Positions 8,581 through 17,188 of a stretch of 64,000 bases of DNA are shown here, one piece after another (the stretch's first letter is position 1; the number at the start of each line of letters is the position of its first letter). The notes under the pieces are model-generated. The model was not told where the DNA came from. It saw only the letters and a program-made list of their open reading frames with translations, and made no database searches. The translations under genes and the position numbers were made by a program. This DNA comes from Aquimarina longa SW024 (GTDB lineage: Bacteria > Bacteroidota > Bacteroidia > Flavobacteriales > Flavobacteriaceae), in the NCBI RefSeq assembly GCF_001401755.1, contig NZ_AVQK01000015.1:1-64000 (forward strand). The letters are read 5' to 3'.

Positions 8581-8588
8581 CAAATATA
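8581..8588 (-). promoter_or_regulatory. -7 box (TATATTTG) upstream of the DUF3078 gene
   Basis: The minus strand reads TATATTTG, fitting TAnnTTTG, 94 bases upstream of the DUF3078 ATG at 8486. No clear -33 TTG is seen. The predicted leader is unusually long for this window. Confidence 0.4.
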
Positions 8589-8670
8589 ATTTTACAGAAT
8601 ATTTTTGTGTTATATGAAACTACTTACAGTGTTTTTTTTCGATAAAAGACCAGATTAGAGGATAAAAAGA

Positions 8671-9180
8671 TTATTTTCTTTTATATAAAGGAACTGCAGA
8701 GCATGCTTCTCCATACATAATGCTTTTGGCAATAGGTTGCAGTTTCTGTAGTATAGCAATGTAAGCTCCTTGTGGAACAGGTTTATGAGCACACCCCTTT
8801 ATGATAATAAGTTTGTCTTTATATGATGAGATATCAATAGTATTTATAATAGGAGTATAGAGTACTGTTTCCAAAGTTTCTAAGGATCCTACGACTACTT
8901 TTTTTGTAAATGGAAGTAATGCACTAGTTACCAAAAGATATGCCCAACCAGGGATAATAGCATCTGTAGAACAGTTTAATGCAACATATGTATCCTTATA
9001 TTGACTCCAATCATGATCAGAGACCTGTTTTCTAAACTCTTTTTCGCGTAGTAGTAGCCCTTCAAAAAGCCAATCTTTGATATCAAAAAGTATACGATCT
9101 CCTTCTGGATAATAGTCTTCTAAATCAAAGGTGATTAAGTTTTTGTTATTTGCTACTCTATTTATAATTTCTTCGGCCAT
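8671..9180 (-). CDS. DUF2480 family protein
   Basis: A 169-residue cytosolic protein matching DUF2480 (MAEEIINRVANNKNLITFDLEDYYPEGDRILFDI... pattern). The family is found in Bacteroidota and is frequently linked to SUF iron-sulfur genes. Conserved Cys residues are visible in the NCSTDAIIPGWAYLL, GCAHKPVPQGAY and GEACSAVPLYKRK segments, which could bind a metal or cluster, although no such activity has been established. It is the last gene of the sufE-sufT-thioesterase-DUF2480 run on the minus strand, 57 bases after the thioesterase. Confidence 0.85.
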   Translation of the reverse strand: MAEEIINRVANNKNLITFDLEDYYPEGDRILFDIKDWLFEGLLLREKEFRKQVSDHDWSQYKDTYVALNCSTDAIIPGWAYLLVTSALLPFTKKVVVGSLETLETVLYTPIINTIDISSYKDKLIIIKGCAHKPVPQGAYIAILQKLQPIAKSIMYGEACSAVPLYKRK

Positions 9181-9237
9181 TATATTCTCATTTTTCTTGG
9201 GGTTAATTCCCCGAGGCTCGCCTTGAGGCTAATACCG

Positions 9238-9675
9238 TTATTTATATCCTATTTTTTCTGACAATGTTACATTACTTTTTGTGAAATTACCAGTACCAAA
9301 TGCAATATCTTTACCATTTTCATTATACAATGTTGCTTCTGCAACATAAAGATTTCTGGATTTAAATTTTAGTTTTCCAATAGCGGTGATGACTCCTTTA
9401 TTAACAGGTCGTATTAAGTTAATATTGAATGAAGTGGTAAGTACAAAAGCATCTTTTACAATAGAGTTTACAGCAAAAAAGGCAGCATCGTCTAACAACT
9501 TAAAATAAACAGAACCATGTATTGCTCCTAATGCATGAAAATATTTTTCAGAAATCTGTAGTTTGATTTCTGTTATACCTTCAGAGATTTTTATAGTAGT
9601 TGTCTCATACAGTGTCGTATTAATAGCTGCTTGTAGATACATTTTTTCTAATTTACTATAATGTTCAGGATTCAT
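9238..9675 (-). CDS. PaaI-type hotdog thioesterase
   Basis: A 145-residue hotdog-fold protein of the PaaI/4HBT group, expected to hydrolyse acyl-CoA thioesters. The characteristic motif LGAIHGSVYFKLLDDAAFFA (about residues 49-68) has the HG-x(6)-D/E pattern containing the catalytic acid. The later strand TTSFNINLIRPVNKGVI is also typical. It lies in the sufT-DUF2480 interval in the same orientation, an arrangement that recurs in flavobacteria as far as I know. The substrate is unknown. Confidence 0.8.
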   Translation of the reverse strand: MNPEHYSKLEKMYLQAAINTTLYETTTIKISEGITEIKLQISEKYFHALGAIHGSVYFKLLDDAAFFAVNSIVKDAFVLTTSFNINLIRPVNKGVITAIGKLKFKSRNLYVAEATLYNENGKDIAFGTGNFTKSNVTLSEKIGYK

Positions 9676-9816
9676 GTTCCTTAATTTACAAGATGTTAGA
9701 AAATAGTGTTAAAACCTATTTTTTATATTAAATTAACAATTTTGGAGCAAACTCTAGAGGTTTGTTTCTGGAAATATATTTTGTTTTAGAGGCAAACTTA
9801 GACCCTCGATGAGGGA

Positions 9817-10143
9817 TTAAAGCATTCCTAACTCTAATTTAGCTTCTTCACTCATTAAATCTTGTGACCATGGTGGATCAAAGGTAAGTTCCATCTCTAC
9901 ATCGTTTACTGCATCAAGAGATTTTACCTTTTCTTGTATTTCTTGAGGTAAAGATTCTGCAACCGGACAATTAGGAGAGGTAAGTGTCATTAGGATTTTT
10001 ACATCGTAATCTTCATTAACAAATACATCATATATTAATCCTAGTTCATATATATCTACAGGGATTTCTGGATCATAAATTGTTTTTAAGACTTTTACAA
10101 TTTTTTCTCCTAATTCATTAGTGTCTATAGTCGTTTCGCTCAT
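9817..10143 (-). CDS. sufT: SUF-associated DUF59/MIP18-like assembly factor (SufT-type)
   Basis: A 108-residue single-domain protein of the DUF59 (MIP18) family that helps iron-sulfur cluster assembly or transfer. The family motif YDPEIPVDIYELGLIYDV (about residues 18-35) and the Cys-bearing MTLTSPNCPVAESLP (about 52-66) are clear. The C-terminal V(x)F/TFDPPWSxDxMSEEAKLELGML is the SUF-system variant. It lies 48 bases downstream of sufE in the same direction, so co-transcription is likely. Confidence 0.9.
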   Translation of the reverse strand: MSETTIDTNELGEKIVKVLKTIYDPEIPVDIYELGLIYDVFVNEDYDVKILMTLTSPNCPVAESLPQEIQEKVKSLDAVNDVEMELTFDPPWSQDLMSEEAKLELGML

Positions 10144-10191
10144 TTGTTTTGTTTTTTAAAGATATAACTTAATCATATGAAAAAGCTATAT

Positions 10192-10614
10192 TTAATTTAG
10201 TTGTGTTTGATAAGCAATCGCATATAGTTTTAATTGCTTTATCATGCTTACCAAACCATTAGCACGTGTTGGAGATAGATGTTCTTTTAATCCAATTTTA
10301 TCAATAAAATCGGTATTTGCTTCGATAATATCTGTTGGGTGTTGTCCAGAAAAAACACGTATCAGTATTGCAATGATTCCTTTAGTGATAATAGCATCGC
10401 TATCGGCAGTAAAGGCTACCTTGTCATTTTTCATCTCGGCATGTACCCATACTTTACTTTGGCATCCTTTTATGATATTAGTATCTGTTTTATATTTTTC
10501 TTTGATTAGAGGGAGTGATTTCCCCAATTCAATCATATATTCGTATCGTTGCATCCAATCATCAAACATATCAAATTCATCAACTATCTCTTCCTGGATT
10601 TCTTGAATCGTCAT
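10192..10614 (-). CDS. sufE: SufE sulfur acceptor
   Basis: A 140-residue SufE protein, which accepts persulfide sulfur from SufS and passes it to the SufBCD scaffold. The active-site region KGCQSKVWVHAE (Cys near residue 51) is intact, and the N-terminal helices (DEFDMFDDWMQRYEYMIELGK) and C-terminal GLKEHLSPTRANGL motif are canonical. The length is normal. It is followed by sufT and preceded by a DUF4377 lipoprotein. Confidence 0.95.
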   Translation of the reverse strand: MTIQEIQEEIVDEFDMFDDWMQRYEYMIELGKSLPLIKEKYKTDTNIIKGCQSKVWVHAEMKNDKVAFTADSDAIITKGIIAILIRVFSGQHPTDIIEANTDFIDKIGLKEHLSPTRANGLVSMIKQLKLYAIAYQTQLN

Positions 10615-10766
10615 GAGCTATAATTTTTTCACAAAAATACAATAAGAAATAACCATAATCAAGATTTTCAATACGAACTAAATTGATTATTATATAAATT
10701 ATGTGCTAATCTGTATCAATATTACTTTGATTATAAAAACAATGTATGAAGGTGTGTTATTTGCTG

Positions 10767-11477
10767 CTATTCAGTATGTTCTGATAATGATAGCATAGTA
10801 GAAACCAATTGCTGTAGTTCTTTAGGAGGCGAACCATGATCAAAACCACTAGAGGTGATTGATTTAATCTTAGAAGTGATTTTTAACTGTGCATGTGGAG
10901 CACCATCAAAAAGCCTTTTACCAGTTGGAGCTTCTAATTCACTAATTTTATCAATATCTATATTTTTAAGAACAGAAAGGATTGTATTCCAATCTTTTTC
11001 AGCGCATTTTTTAGTATTAATTTTTTCTAGATTTCTATCACTACTTGTTTTTATAAGGTCTTTATTGATCTTGATTTGCAAAAAAGAGCCTCTAGAGAGT
11101 GCCTCATACTCGATACTTATAATATCATCTTTATGATTTTGGGTTTTCTTAGAAGTATGTTGTGCTACAGACTGATCTTTTTCTTTTGATATTATTTTTA
11201 CTAAAGTATATCGTAATGAAGAACCGTCTGCAGGAGGGTTTTCAATTTTGGTAATTATAACTTCGATTTCATAAAGATATCCTGCTTCATATTCAAAACC
11301 TGTTATAGTATCATAAAAGTTGGACCATTGATCAGAAGCGTTTTCTTTATATAATAAGCATTTTTGAGGGACTACACCAACACAATCTGCTTGATGACTA
11401 CCAATAAAAACTCTTTTTGTCTTTTGACAAGAAGAGCACAAAAAAACAATAACTAATAAGAGCACAAACTTATTCAT
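10767..11477 (-). CDS. DUF4377-containing lipoprotein
   Basis: A 236-residue lipoprotein with a signal peptide and lipobox FLCSSCQKT (Cys near residue 17). Residues about 22-95 match DUF4377, with QADCVGVVPQKCLLYKE and FYDTITGFEYEAGYLYEI. The C-terminal part (about 115-236) is a separate domain with IEYEALSRGSFLQIKI, a single Cys and AAPHAQLKI-like strands, seen in other Bacteroidota hypothetical proteins. It interrupts the sufS to sufE spacing, but whether it takes part in Fe-S metabolism is unknown. Confidence 0.65.
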   Translation of the reverse strand: MNKFVLLLVIVFLCSSCQKTKRVFIGSHQADCVGVVPQKCLLYKENASDQWSNFYDTITGFEYEAGYLYEIEVIITKIENPPADGSSLRYTLVKIISKEKDQSVAQHTSKKTQNHKDDIISIEYEALSRGSFLQIKINKDLIKTSSDRNLEKINTKKCAEKDWNTILSVLKNIDIDKISELEAPTGKRLFDGAPHAQLKITSKIKSITSSGFDHGSPPKELQQLVSTMLSLSEHTE

Positions 11478-11789
11478 AGAATTTTTCTTTTAAAGATATT
11501 AAAATGAAATTAAACCTAAGGTGTTACTATGGTTATTAGTAAATAATTATATACTGCAATTTGTTTTATAGATCTATGATTTAAAATTTTTTACTCCCAT
11601 AGAGAGTTTAATGTTCCAAGTCTTGCTCCGAAATCAAACTATTTTTTCGGAAGCATACCTCGTGGACTTTACCCCAATATTATTAAGTTAAGGTGTATCT
11701 TTTTGATTATCAGATTTTATAAAAAAAGGTTTCCTTTGTTTCCATGATGGATTCCAGCCTAGTAGGTATGAAATATTATCAAATCTAAA
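11478..11789. other. Intergenic gap between sufS and the DUF4377 lipoprotein
   Basis: No coding signal is seen. It contains one short inverted repeat (TCCGAAA at 11627-11633 with TTTCGGA at 11645-11651) and a relatively GC-rich patch around 11660-11675 (CCTCGTGGACTTTACCCC). These could be remnants of a dispersed repeat. No promoter for the lipoprotein could be assigned. Confidence 0.4.
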
Positions 11790-13004
11790 TTATGCTAACA
11801 TCATTTTTGCTTTTTTTACAGCTTCAACCAAACTATCAATCTCTTCTTTGGTATTATAAAAAGAGAAAGAAGCTCTTATAGTTCCTGGGATCTTATAAAA
11901 ATCCATGATGGGTTGTGCACAGTGATGTCCTGTACGTACAGCAATCCCCAGTTTATCTATAATACTTCCTATATCATAGGGATGAATATGATCTATATTA
12001 AAAGAGATTACAGAGGTTTTATTTTTAGAAGTACCGTATATTTTTAAACCTTCGATTTCTAATAACTTTTGTGTACCGTACTCTAATAGTTCATTTTCGT
12101 ATGCTGCAATAGCATCAAAACCGATACTATTCATATAGTCTAATGCTACTCCAAATGCGATACCACCACAGATATTAGGAGTACCTGCTTCAAACTTATG
12201 AGGTAATCCTGCATAGGTAGTTTTTTCAAAAGTTACTTCATCTATCATTTCTCCACCACCCTGATAAGGAGGGAGTTTATTTAACCATTCTTCTTTACCA
12301 TATAATAAACCAACACCTGTAGGACCACAAAGCTTATGCGCTGAGGCAACATAAAAATCTACATCGAGAGCTTGTACATCTGGTTTTACATGTGGACATG
12401 CTTGCGCGCCATCGATTAATACAGCAGCGCCAGCATTATGTGCTTTTTTAATAATTTCTTCGATAGGATTTATCGTTCCTAATGCATTAGAAATATGATT
12501 GGTAAAAACGAGTTTGGTTTTATTAGAGAGCAACTGATCATACACATCCATTAGTAACTCTCCTTCTTCGTTCATAGGAATAACTTTAAGAATAGCCCCT
12601 GTACGCTCACAAAGCATCTGCCATGGTACAATATTAGAGTGATGTTCTAATGCAGAAACGATAATTTCATCTCCTTTAGAAAGCAAGTTTGTAAAACCAG
12701 TAGCTACAATGTTAATACTATGTGTTGTTCCTGAGGTTAAAATAATCTCATGAGAATGTTTAGCGCTAAAATGTTCTTGTACTTTTTTACGAGCAATCTC
12801 ATAAGCATCTGTTGCTTCTTGTGATAATGTATGTACACCACGATGTATATTAGCATTGTAATTACTATAATAATCTACTATAGCATCAATAACAGTTTGT
12901 GGTGTTTGTGAAGTTGCTGCATTATCAAAATAGACTAAAGGTTTACCATTTACTTGTCGTTTAAGAATAGGGAAATCTTCTCGTATGTTTTGTACATCTA
13001 GCAT
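11790..13004 (-). CDS. sufS: SufS cysteine desulfurase
   Basis: A 404-residue PLP-dependent group II cysteine desulfurase that removes sulfur from cysteine for Fe-S cluster assembly. The PLP lysine lies in VASAHKLCGPTGVGLLYG (about residue 224) and the persulfide-forming Cys in RTGHHCAQPIMDFY (about 359-363). The GTTHSINIV and ISNALGTINP motifs are also canonical and the length is typical. It is separated from sufD by a convergent serine hydrolase gene, so it must have its own promoter; a TATTTTTG box (minus strand, 13020-13027) lies 15 bases upstream of the ATG. Confidence 0.97.
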   Translation of the reverse strand: MLDVQNIREDFPILKRQVNGKPLVYFDNAATSQTPQTVIDAIVDYYSNYNANIHRGVHTLSQEATDAYEIARKKVQEHFSAKHSHEIILTSGTTHSINIVATGFTNLLSKGDEIIVSALEHHSNIVPWQMLCERTGAILKVIPMNEEGELLMDVYDQLLSNKTKLVFTNHISNALGTINPIEEIIKKAHNAGAAVLIDGAQACPHVKPDVQALDVDFYVASAHKLCGPTGVGLLYGKEEWLNKLPPYQGGGEMIDEVTFEKTTYAGLPHKFEAGTPNICGGIAFGVALDYMNSIGFDAIAAYENELLEYGTQKLLEIEGLKIYGTSKNKTSVISFNIDHIHPYDIGSIIDKLGIAVRTGHHCAQPIMDFYKIPGTIRASFSFYNTKEEIDSLVEAVKKAKMMLA

Positions 13005-13228
13005 ATCAAATTATTTTTGCAAAAATACTAATACCAATTGTCAAATGTCTTGCTGTAGAAGAAAATTTTGAGCCTATATAATGATGGATATTAGATTAAG
13101 AAGGGTATTAAATTATTTTGATAAAGTGATGAAAATACTTTAAAAAATTAAGTTTAATATAACAGATAATACAGTTATATCTAATCCTATTTTTTTATTT
13201 TTAGAATTATTTAATTCTTAATTTTCCT

Positions 13229-14581
13229 ATGAAACGCTTTAAAAAAAGTATCAGAGTTATAGTTCTTATTCTTTTTGTGGGGATTTGTGGTGTAGTTGCT
13301 CTGAATTATCCAAAACTTACTATATTGACAGGGTATTCTGCTAAGAATATAAACTCATCAGTTTTTGTAGCCAATCGTAGTTTAGAATACACAGATACAA
13401 ATGATAATAATTTTTCTCCAGTTAATTTGGCAGACGATAAGATTGATGTAGAGGAAAGAGTTACCATCTCTTCTGTTTTTGGTCTTAAAGAAAGAAAAGC
13501 GATTTATAGAGAAGGATTAGGCAGTGTTTTGATTGATGATGATTTTGATGAAGATAAGCTTGCTTTAGTACCAAATAGAACTATAACGGATACGGGATTA
13601 GCATATCCATATGGAGATCTAAAACAAAAAGATACTGTTTTTACTACTATTAATTATGATACAGTAACTAAAGCAGTTGCTTCAATTTTTGATACTAATG
13701 GAGAGAATATACAAAAAACAAGAGCTGTTATGGTGCTCTATAAAGATCAGATCATTGCAGAAAAGTATATCAATGGATTAGATAAAGATTCTAAATTATT
13801 AGGATGGTCTATGACTAAGAGTATCCTTAGTACAGTATATGGAGTACTACAAGGGCAGGGTAAAATAGATATTTATAGTAAAGCCCCTATAGAGGAGTGG
13901 CAAAATGATGTAAGAAAAGAGATTACCATCAATAATTTACTACAGATGAACTGTGGTTTAGAATGGGAAGAGGATTATGGGTCTATATCTGATGTTACAA
14001 AAATGTTATATGTTGCATCAGATATGACTACTCCTCAGATTCATAAAAAAGCTATTCATAAGCCTAATGAGTATTGGTATTATTCTTCTGGTGTTTCTAA
14101 TTTATTATCTGGGATTTTGCGAAAGCAGTTTAAAAACTATCAAGAGTATCTAGATTATCCTTACCGAGAGTTTATTGATAAAATAGGAATGCACTCTATG
14201 CTTATGGAGACTGATATGAAAGGTAACTATGTAGGTTCTTCTTATGCTTGGGCTACTGTGAGAGATTGGGGTAAATTTGGATTGTTATACCTTCATAAAG
14301 GCAATTGGAATGGAACACAAATTTTTAATCCAGAATGGGTAGATTATGTAACTACTCCAAGCCCTACATCTAATGGGGATTATGGAGGGCATTTTTGGTT
14401 AAATTCTGGCGGTTTTTATCCCGATGCACCTAGAGATATGTTTTCTGCTAATGGATTTCAGGGGCAACGAGTGTTTGTTATCCCTTCTAAAGATTTGGTA
14501 ATTGTACGATTTGGGTTAATCGGAGATGCAGGGGTAGATTTTAATACATTTCTGAAAGAGATTACTGAGGCAGTAGAGTAA
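13229..14581 (+). CDS. Serine hydrolase, class C beta-lactamase/DD-peptidase-like
   Basis: A 450-residue protein with one N-terminal membrane segment (about residues 8-27) and a beta-lactamase-related catalytic domain (about 155-450). The nucleophile motif SxxK appears as SMTKSILS (about residue 193), and the second motif YxS/N as YYSSGVSN (about 290). The third KTG/HxG-type motif is represented weakly by YGGHFWLNSGG. Family members include esterases, D-aminopeptidases and penicillin-binding enzymes, so beta-lactam hydrolysis should not be assumed. It is oriented against, and inserted within, the suf gene cluster. Confidence 0.85.
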   Translation: MKRFKKSIRVIVLILFVGICGVVALNYPKLTILTGYSAKNINSSVFVANRSLEYTDTNDNNFSPVNLADDKIDVEERVTISSVFGLKERKAIYREGLGSVLIDDDFDEDKLALVPNRTITDTGLAYPYGDLKQKDTVFTTINYDTVTKAVASIFDTNGENIQKTRAVMVLYKDQIIAEKYINGLDKDSKLLGWSMTKSILSTVYGVLQGQGKIDIYSKAPIEEWQNDVRKEITINNLLQMNCGLEWEEDYGSISDVTKMLYVASDMTTPQIHKKAIHKPNEYWYYSSGVSNLLSGILRKQFKNYQEYLDYPYREFIDKIGMHSMLMETDMKGNYVGSSYAWATVRDWGKFGLLYLHKGNWNGTQIFNPEWVDYVTTPSPTSNGDYGGHFWLNSGGFYPDAPRDMFSANGFQGQRVFVIPSKDLVIVRFGLIGDAGVDFNTFLKEITEAVE

Positions 14582-14605
14582 AGGGTAGGGAGATCTTAAA
14601 AACGA

Positions 14606-14634
14606 AAAGCCAAATCTTGTATAGATTTGGCTTT
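14606..14634. terminator. Bidirectional terminator between the serine hydrolase and sufD
   Basis: A 12-bp perfect stem (AAAGCCAAATCT with AGATTTGGCTTT) and a 5-base loop lie between the two convergent stops. T-rich or A-rich flanks are present on both sides. Confidence 0.8.
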
Positions 14635-14658
14635 GATCATATTTTTTAAAGGATTGAT

Positions 14659-15972
14659 TTATAAATCGAAACCAATATCCACTCCAAGTTTTTTAGCAAT
14701 TAGTTTATTAATTCTGCTTTTTAGTTGAGGTATTTTTACACTAGACAATACATTATTAGCAAATGCATACATCAATAATGCTCTTGCTTCTTTTTCTCCA
14801 ATACCACGAGATTTCATATAAAATAATGCATTATCATCTAATTGCCCAATAGTACATCCGTGAGAGCATTTTACATCATCTGCAAAAATCTCTAACTGAG
14901 GTTTAGAATTGATCGTCGCTTTATCACTAAGTAAGATATTATTATTAGACTGAAAAGCATTTGTTTTTTGTGCCTCTTTGTTTACTATAATTTTTCCATT
15001 AAAAACACCAGTAGCTCTTTCATCAAAAATACCTTTATAATCCTGATGGCTTTCGCAGTTTGGTTCTGTATGATGTACTAATGTATTGTGATCTACATGT
15101 TGTTTTCCTTCAATGATTGTTACACCATTAAGAATAGAATCAATTCCTTCTCCTTTTTGGTAAAAGTTAAGGTTGTTTCTAGTGATATTTCCACCAAAAG
15201 CAAAAGTATGTACAGATGCTACGCTTTTTGCATGTTGCTCAATATAAGTGCTGTCTATTAGAGAAGCACTTTGGTCGTCATTTTGGATTTTGTAGTAGTC
15301 TACAAAAGCACTTTTATCTGCAAAAATCTCAGATACAGAATTGGTAAGTACTGGATTTTTGCTTAAACTTTGATGCCGCTCAATAATTTGAACATTAGAA
15401 TTTTCTCCTACAACAATTAAATTACGAGGTTGTAGCATCTGAGCAGACTCTTTTCCTGTAGCAAAATGTATAATCTGTATAGGCTTATCTGCGATTGTGT
15501 TTTTTGGAATATAAATATAGGCTCCTTCTCTAGAAAATGCAGTGTTTAAAGACGAAAGTCCATCTTGAGGAGTTATTTTATTAAAATAAGTATCGATTAT
15601 TGGTTTATATTTTTCATGAGTTAATGCCGATGACATTAAGCAAACATCTATCTTATCATGAGTAGTCTCAGATAAATGAGAAGAATATTGACCATCAATA
15701 AATACAATTTTATACGTATCAAGATCATAAAGAAAATATCGTTTTATGTCTTTAAACTCTATAGCATTTTCTTCTTTTGGAAAAATACTATAATCGTGTT
15801 TTAATACAGTATTTAGAGAAGTATATTTCCAAGCTTCTTCTTTTTTAGTAGGAAACCCTTTTTCTTCAAAAGTCTTAATAGCTTGACTTCTAATGTCATG
15901 AACAGCTGTATCTACGTCTACCGTATTTTCAAAAGCCAAAAAAGAAGATACTAGTTTATCTTTCAATTCCAT
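14659..15972 (-). CDS. sufD: SufD, Fe-S cluster scaffold subunit
   Basis: A 437-residue SufD component of the SufBCD scaffold, which with SufB and the ATPase SufC builds Fe-S clusters. The N-terminus (PTKKEEAWKYTSL) and the C-terminal beta-helix end (IFADDVKCSHGCTIGQLDDNALFYMKSRGI) are diagnostic. The start is 2 bases after the sufC stop, so the two genes are translationally linked. It is the last gene of the sufA-B-C-D transcript before the terminator at 14606-14634. Confidence 0.97.
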   Translation of the reverse strand: MELKDKLVSSFLAFENTVDVDTAVHDIRSQAIKTFEEKGFPTKKEEAWKYTSLNTVLKHDYSIFPKEENAIEFKDIKRYFLYDLDTYKIVFIDGQYSSHLSETTHDKIDVCLMSSALTHEKYKPIIDTYFNKITPQDGLSSLNTAFSREGAYIYIPKNTIADKPIQIIHFATGKESAQMLQPRNLIVVGENSNVQIIERHQSLSKNPVLTNSVSEIFADKSAFVDYYKIQNDDQSASLIDSTYIEQHAKSVASVHTFAFGGNITRNNLNFYQKGEGIDSILNGVTIIEGKQHVDHNTLVHHTEPNCESHQDYKGIFDERATGVFNGKIIVNKEAQKTNAFQSNNNILLSDKATINSKPQLEIFADDVKCSHGCTIGQLDDNALFYMKSRGIGEKEARALLMYAFANNVLSSVKIPQLKSRINKLIAKKLGVDIGFDL

Positions 15973-15974
15973 AA

Positions 15975-16727
15975 CTATGCGTTTATTTCTTCTTTAATCC
16001 AGTCGTATCCTTTTTCTTCTAGCTCTAAGGCTAACTCTTTGGTTCCAGATTTTACAATTTTGCCATCATACAGGACGTGTACAAAGTCAGGGATAATATA
16101 ATCTAATAAACGTTGGTAATGTGTAATAACTACGATAGCATTTTGCTCGCTTTTTAGTTTGTTTACTCCATTGGCGACAATACGTAAAGCATCAATATCA
16201 AGTCCAGAATCTGTTTCATCTAGTATAGCCAATTTAGGCTCCATCATTGCCATTTGGAAAATTTCATTACGCTTTTTTTCTCCTCCAGAGAATCCTTCAT
16301 TAAGAGAACGAGATAAAAACTTGCGATCTATTTCTAAGAGTTCAGATTTTTCACGAATTTTTTTAAGCATATCCTTAGCAGGCATTTCTTCTAATCCTTG
16401 TGCTTTTCGAGTCTCATTGATAGCGGTTTTCATAAAATTTGTTACCGTTACTCCTGGGATCTCTACAGGGTATTGAAAAGATAGAAAAATACCTTTATGT
16501 GCACGCTCTTCTGCAGCAAGTTCTTCGATATCTTCTTTTTCTAAGACGATATTACCTTTGGTTACTTCATATTCCTCTTTACCGGCAATGATACTCGCTA
16601 ATGTACTTTTCCCTGCACCGTTAGGCCCCATAATGGCATGAATCTCTCCAGCTTTTACATTTAGGTTAAGACCTTTTAAAATTTCTTTTCCTTCGACACT
16701 TGCGTGTAAATCGTTTATTTCTAACAT
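15975..16727 (-). CDS. sufC: SufC, Fe-S assembly ATPase
   Basis: A 250-residue ABC-type ATPase of the SufBCD complex. Walker A is GPNGAGKST (about residues 34-42), the signature is NEGFSGGEKKRNEI (about 139-152), and Walker B is PKLAILDETDSGLDID. The ATG at 16727 (MLEINDLHASVEG) is chosen over an in-frame TTG nine bases upstream because it gives the family's usual length. The gene lies between a small lipoprotein and sufD. Confidence 0.97.
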   Translation of the reverse strand: MLEINDLHASVEGKEILKGLNLNVKAGEIHAIMGPNGAGKSTLASIIAGKEEYEVTKGNIVLEKEDIEELAAEERAHKGIFLSFQYPVEIPGVTVTNFMKTAINETRKAQGLEEMPAKDMLKKIREKSELLEIDRKFLSRSLNEGFSGGEKKRNEIFQMAMMEPKLAILDETDSGLDIDALRIVANGVNKLKSEQNAIVVITHYQRLLDYIIPDFVHVLYDGKIVKSGTKELALELEEKGYDWIKEEINA

Positions 16728-16770
16728 GTTGCGCAATGCTTTTACCTCTTTTGAGATATAATTTATGTAT

Positions 16771-17157
16771 TTAACTTTTTTTGTCTGAGTTTGTATCAGA
16801 GTTTTCTTTTTCTAAAGATTTGATTTTAGTGGGTAACTCTGATGTTGGAGTACTTACTCCAATAATTTCTTTGATTTCTACTATTTCTTCCCACCCTTGT
16901 TCTGGATTGGGTTTTATAATTCCTTTTATGACTACAGGAACCATATCATACTCTTCTCGTTGTAAGGGTTTAATTTTTTTTGCCAGCTCATTTGTTAATT
17001 CATTAATAACAACACCATAAATAAAGTCGTCTCCTTTTATGACAGCAGCATCGTCTAAAAGAATAAATTCACCTCGAATTAAATCGAGTTTTTCATTTTT
17101 AGAATTACAAGAAAAAAGTACTGTACTTAGTGCGAATAGAATGAATAGTTTTTTCAT
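16771..17157 (-). CDS. Small lipoprotein inside the suf operon
   Basis: A 128-residue lipoprotein with signal MKKLFILFALSTVLFSC, the lipidated Cys being residue 17. The rest is hydrophilic with a short conserved-looking segment (EFILLDDAAVIKGDDFIYGVV, then VVIKGIIKPNP) and a Lys/Ser-rich tail. No family is recognised. The ATG at 17157 is preferred to an in-frame TTG at 17196, which would overlap the end of sufB and place residues before the signal peptide. The gene lies 31 bases after sufB and 43 bases before sufC, so it is co-transcribed with the scaffold genes. An exported protein in a cytosolic assembly operon is unexpected. Confidence 0.7.
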   Translation of the reverse strand: MKKLFILFALSTVLFSCNSKNEKLDLIRGEFILLDDAAVIKGDDFIYGVVINELTNELAKKIKPLQREEYDMVPVVIKGIIKPNPEQGWEEIVEIKEIIGVSTPTSELPTKIKSLEKENSDTNSDKKS

Positions 17158-17188
17158 TAATAGTAGATTTGATGGTTTTACAATTAAC

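Noticed and set aside
10244..10606. Open frame antisense to sufE
   Set aside because: The sufE reading is complete and canonical; the antisense frame has no motif.
13229..14581. Calling the serine hydrolase a beta-lactam resistance gene
   Set aside because: The SxxK and YxS motifs are shared with esterases and peptidases, and the third motif is weak; resistance cannot be inferred.
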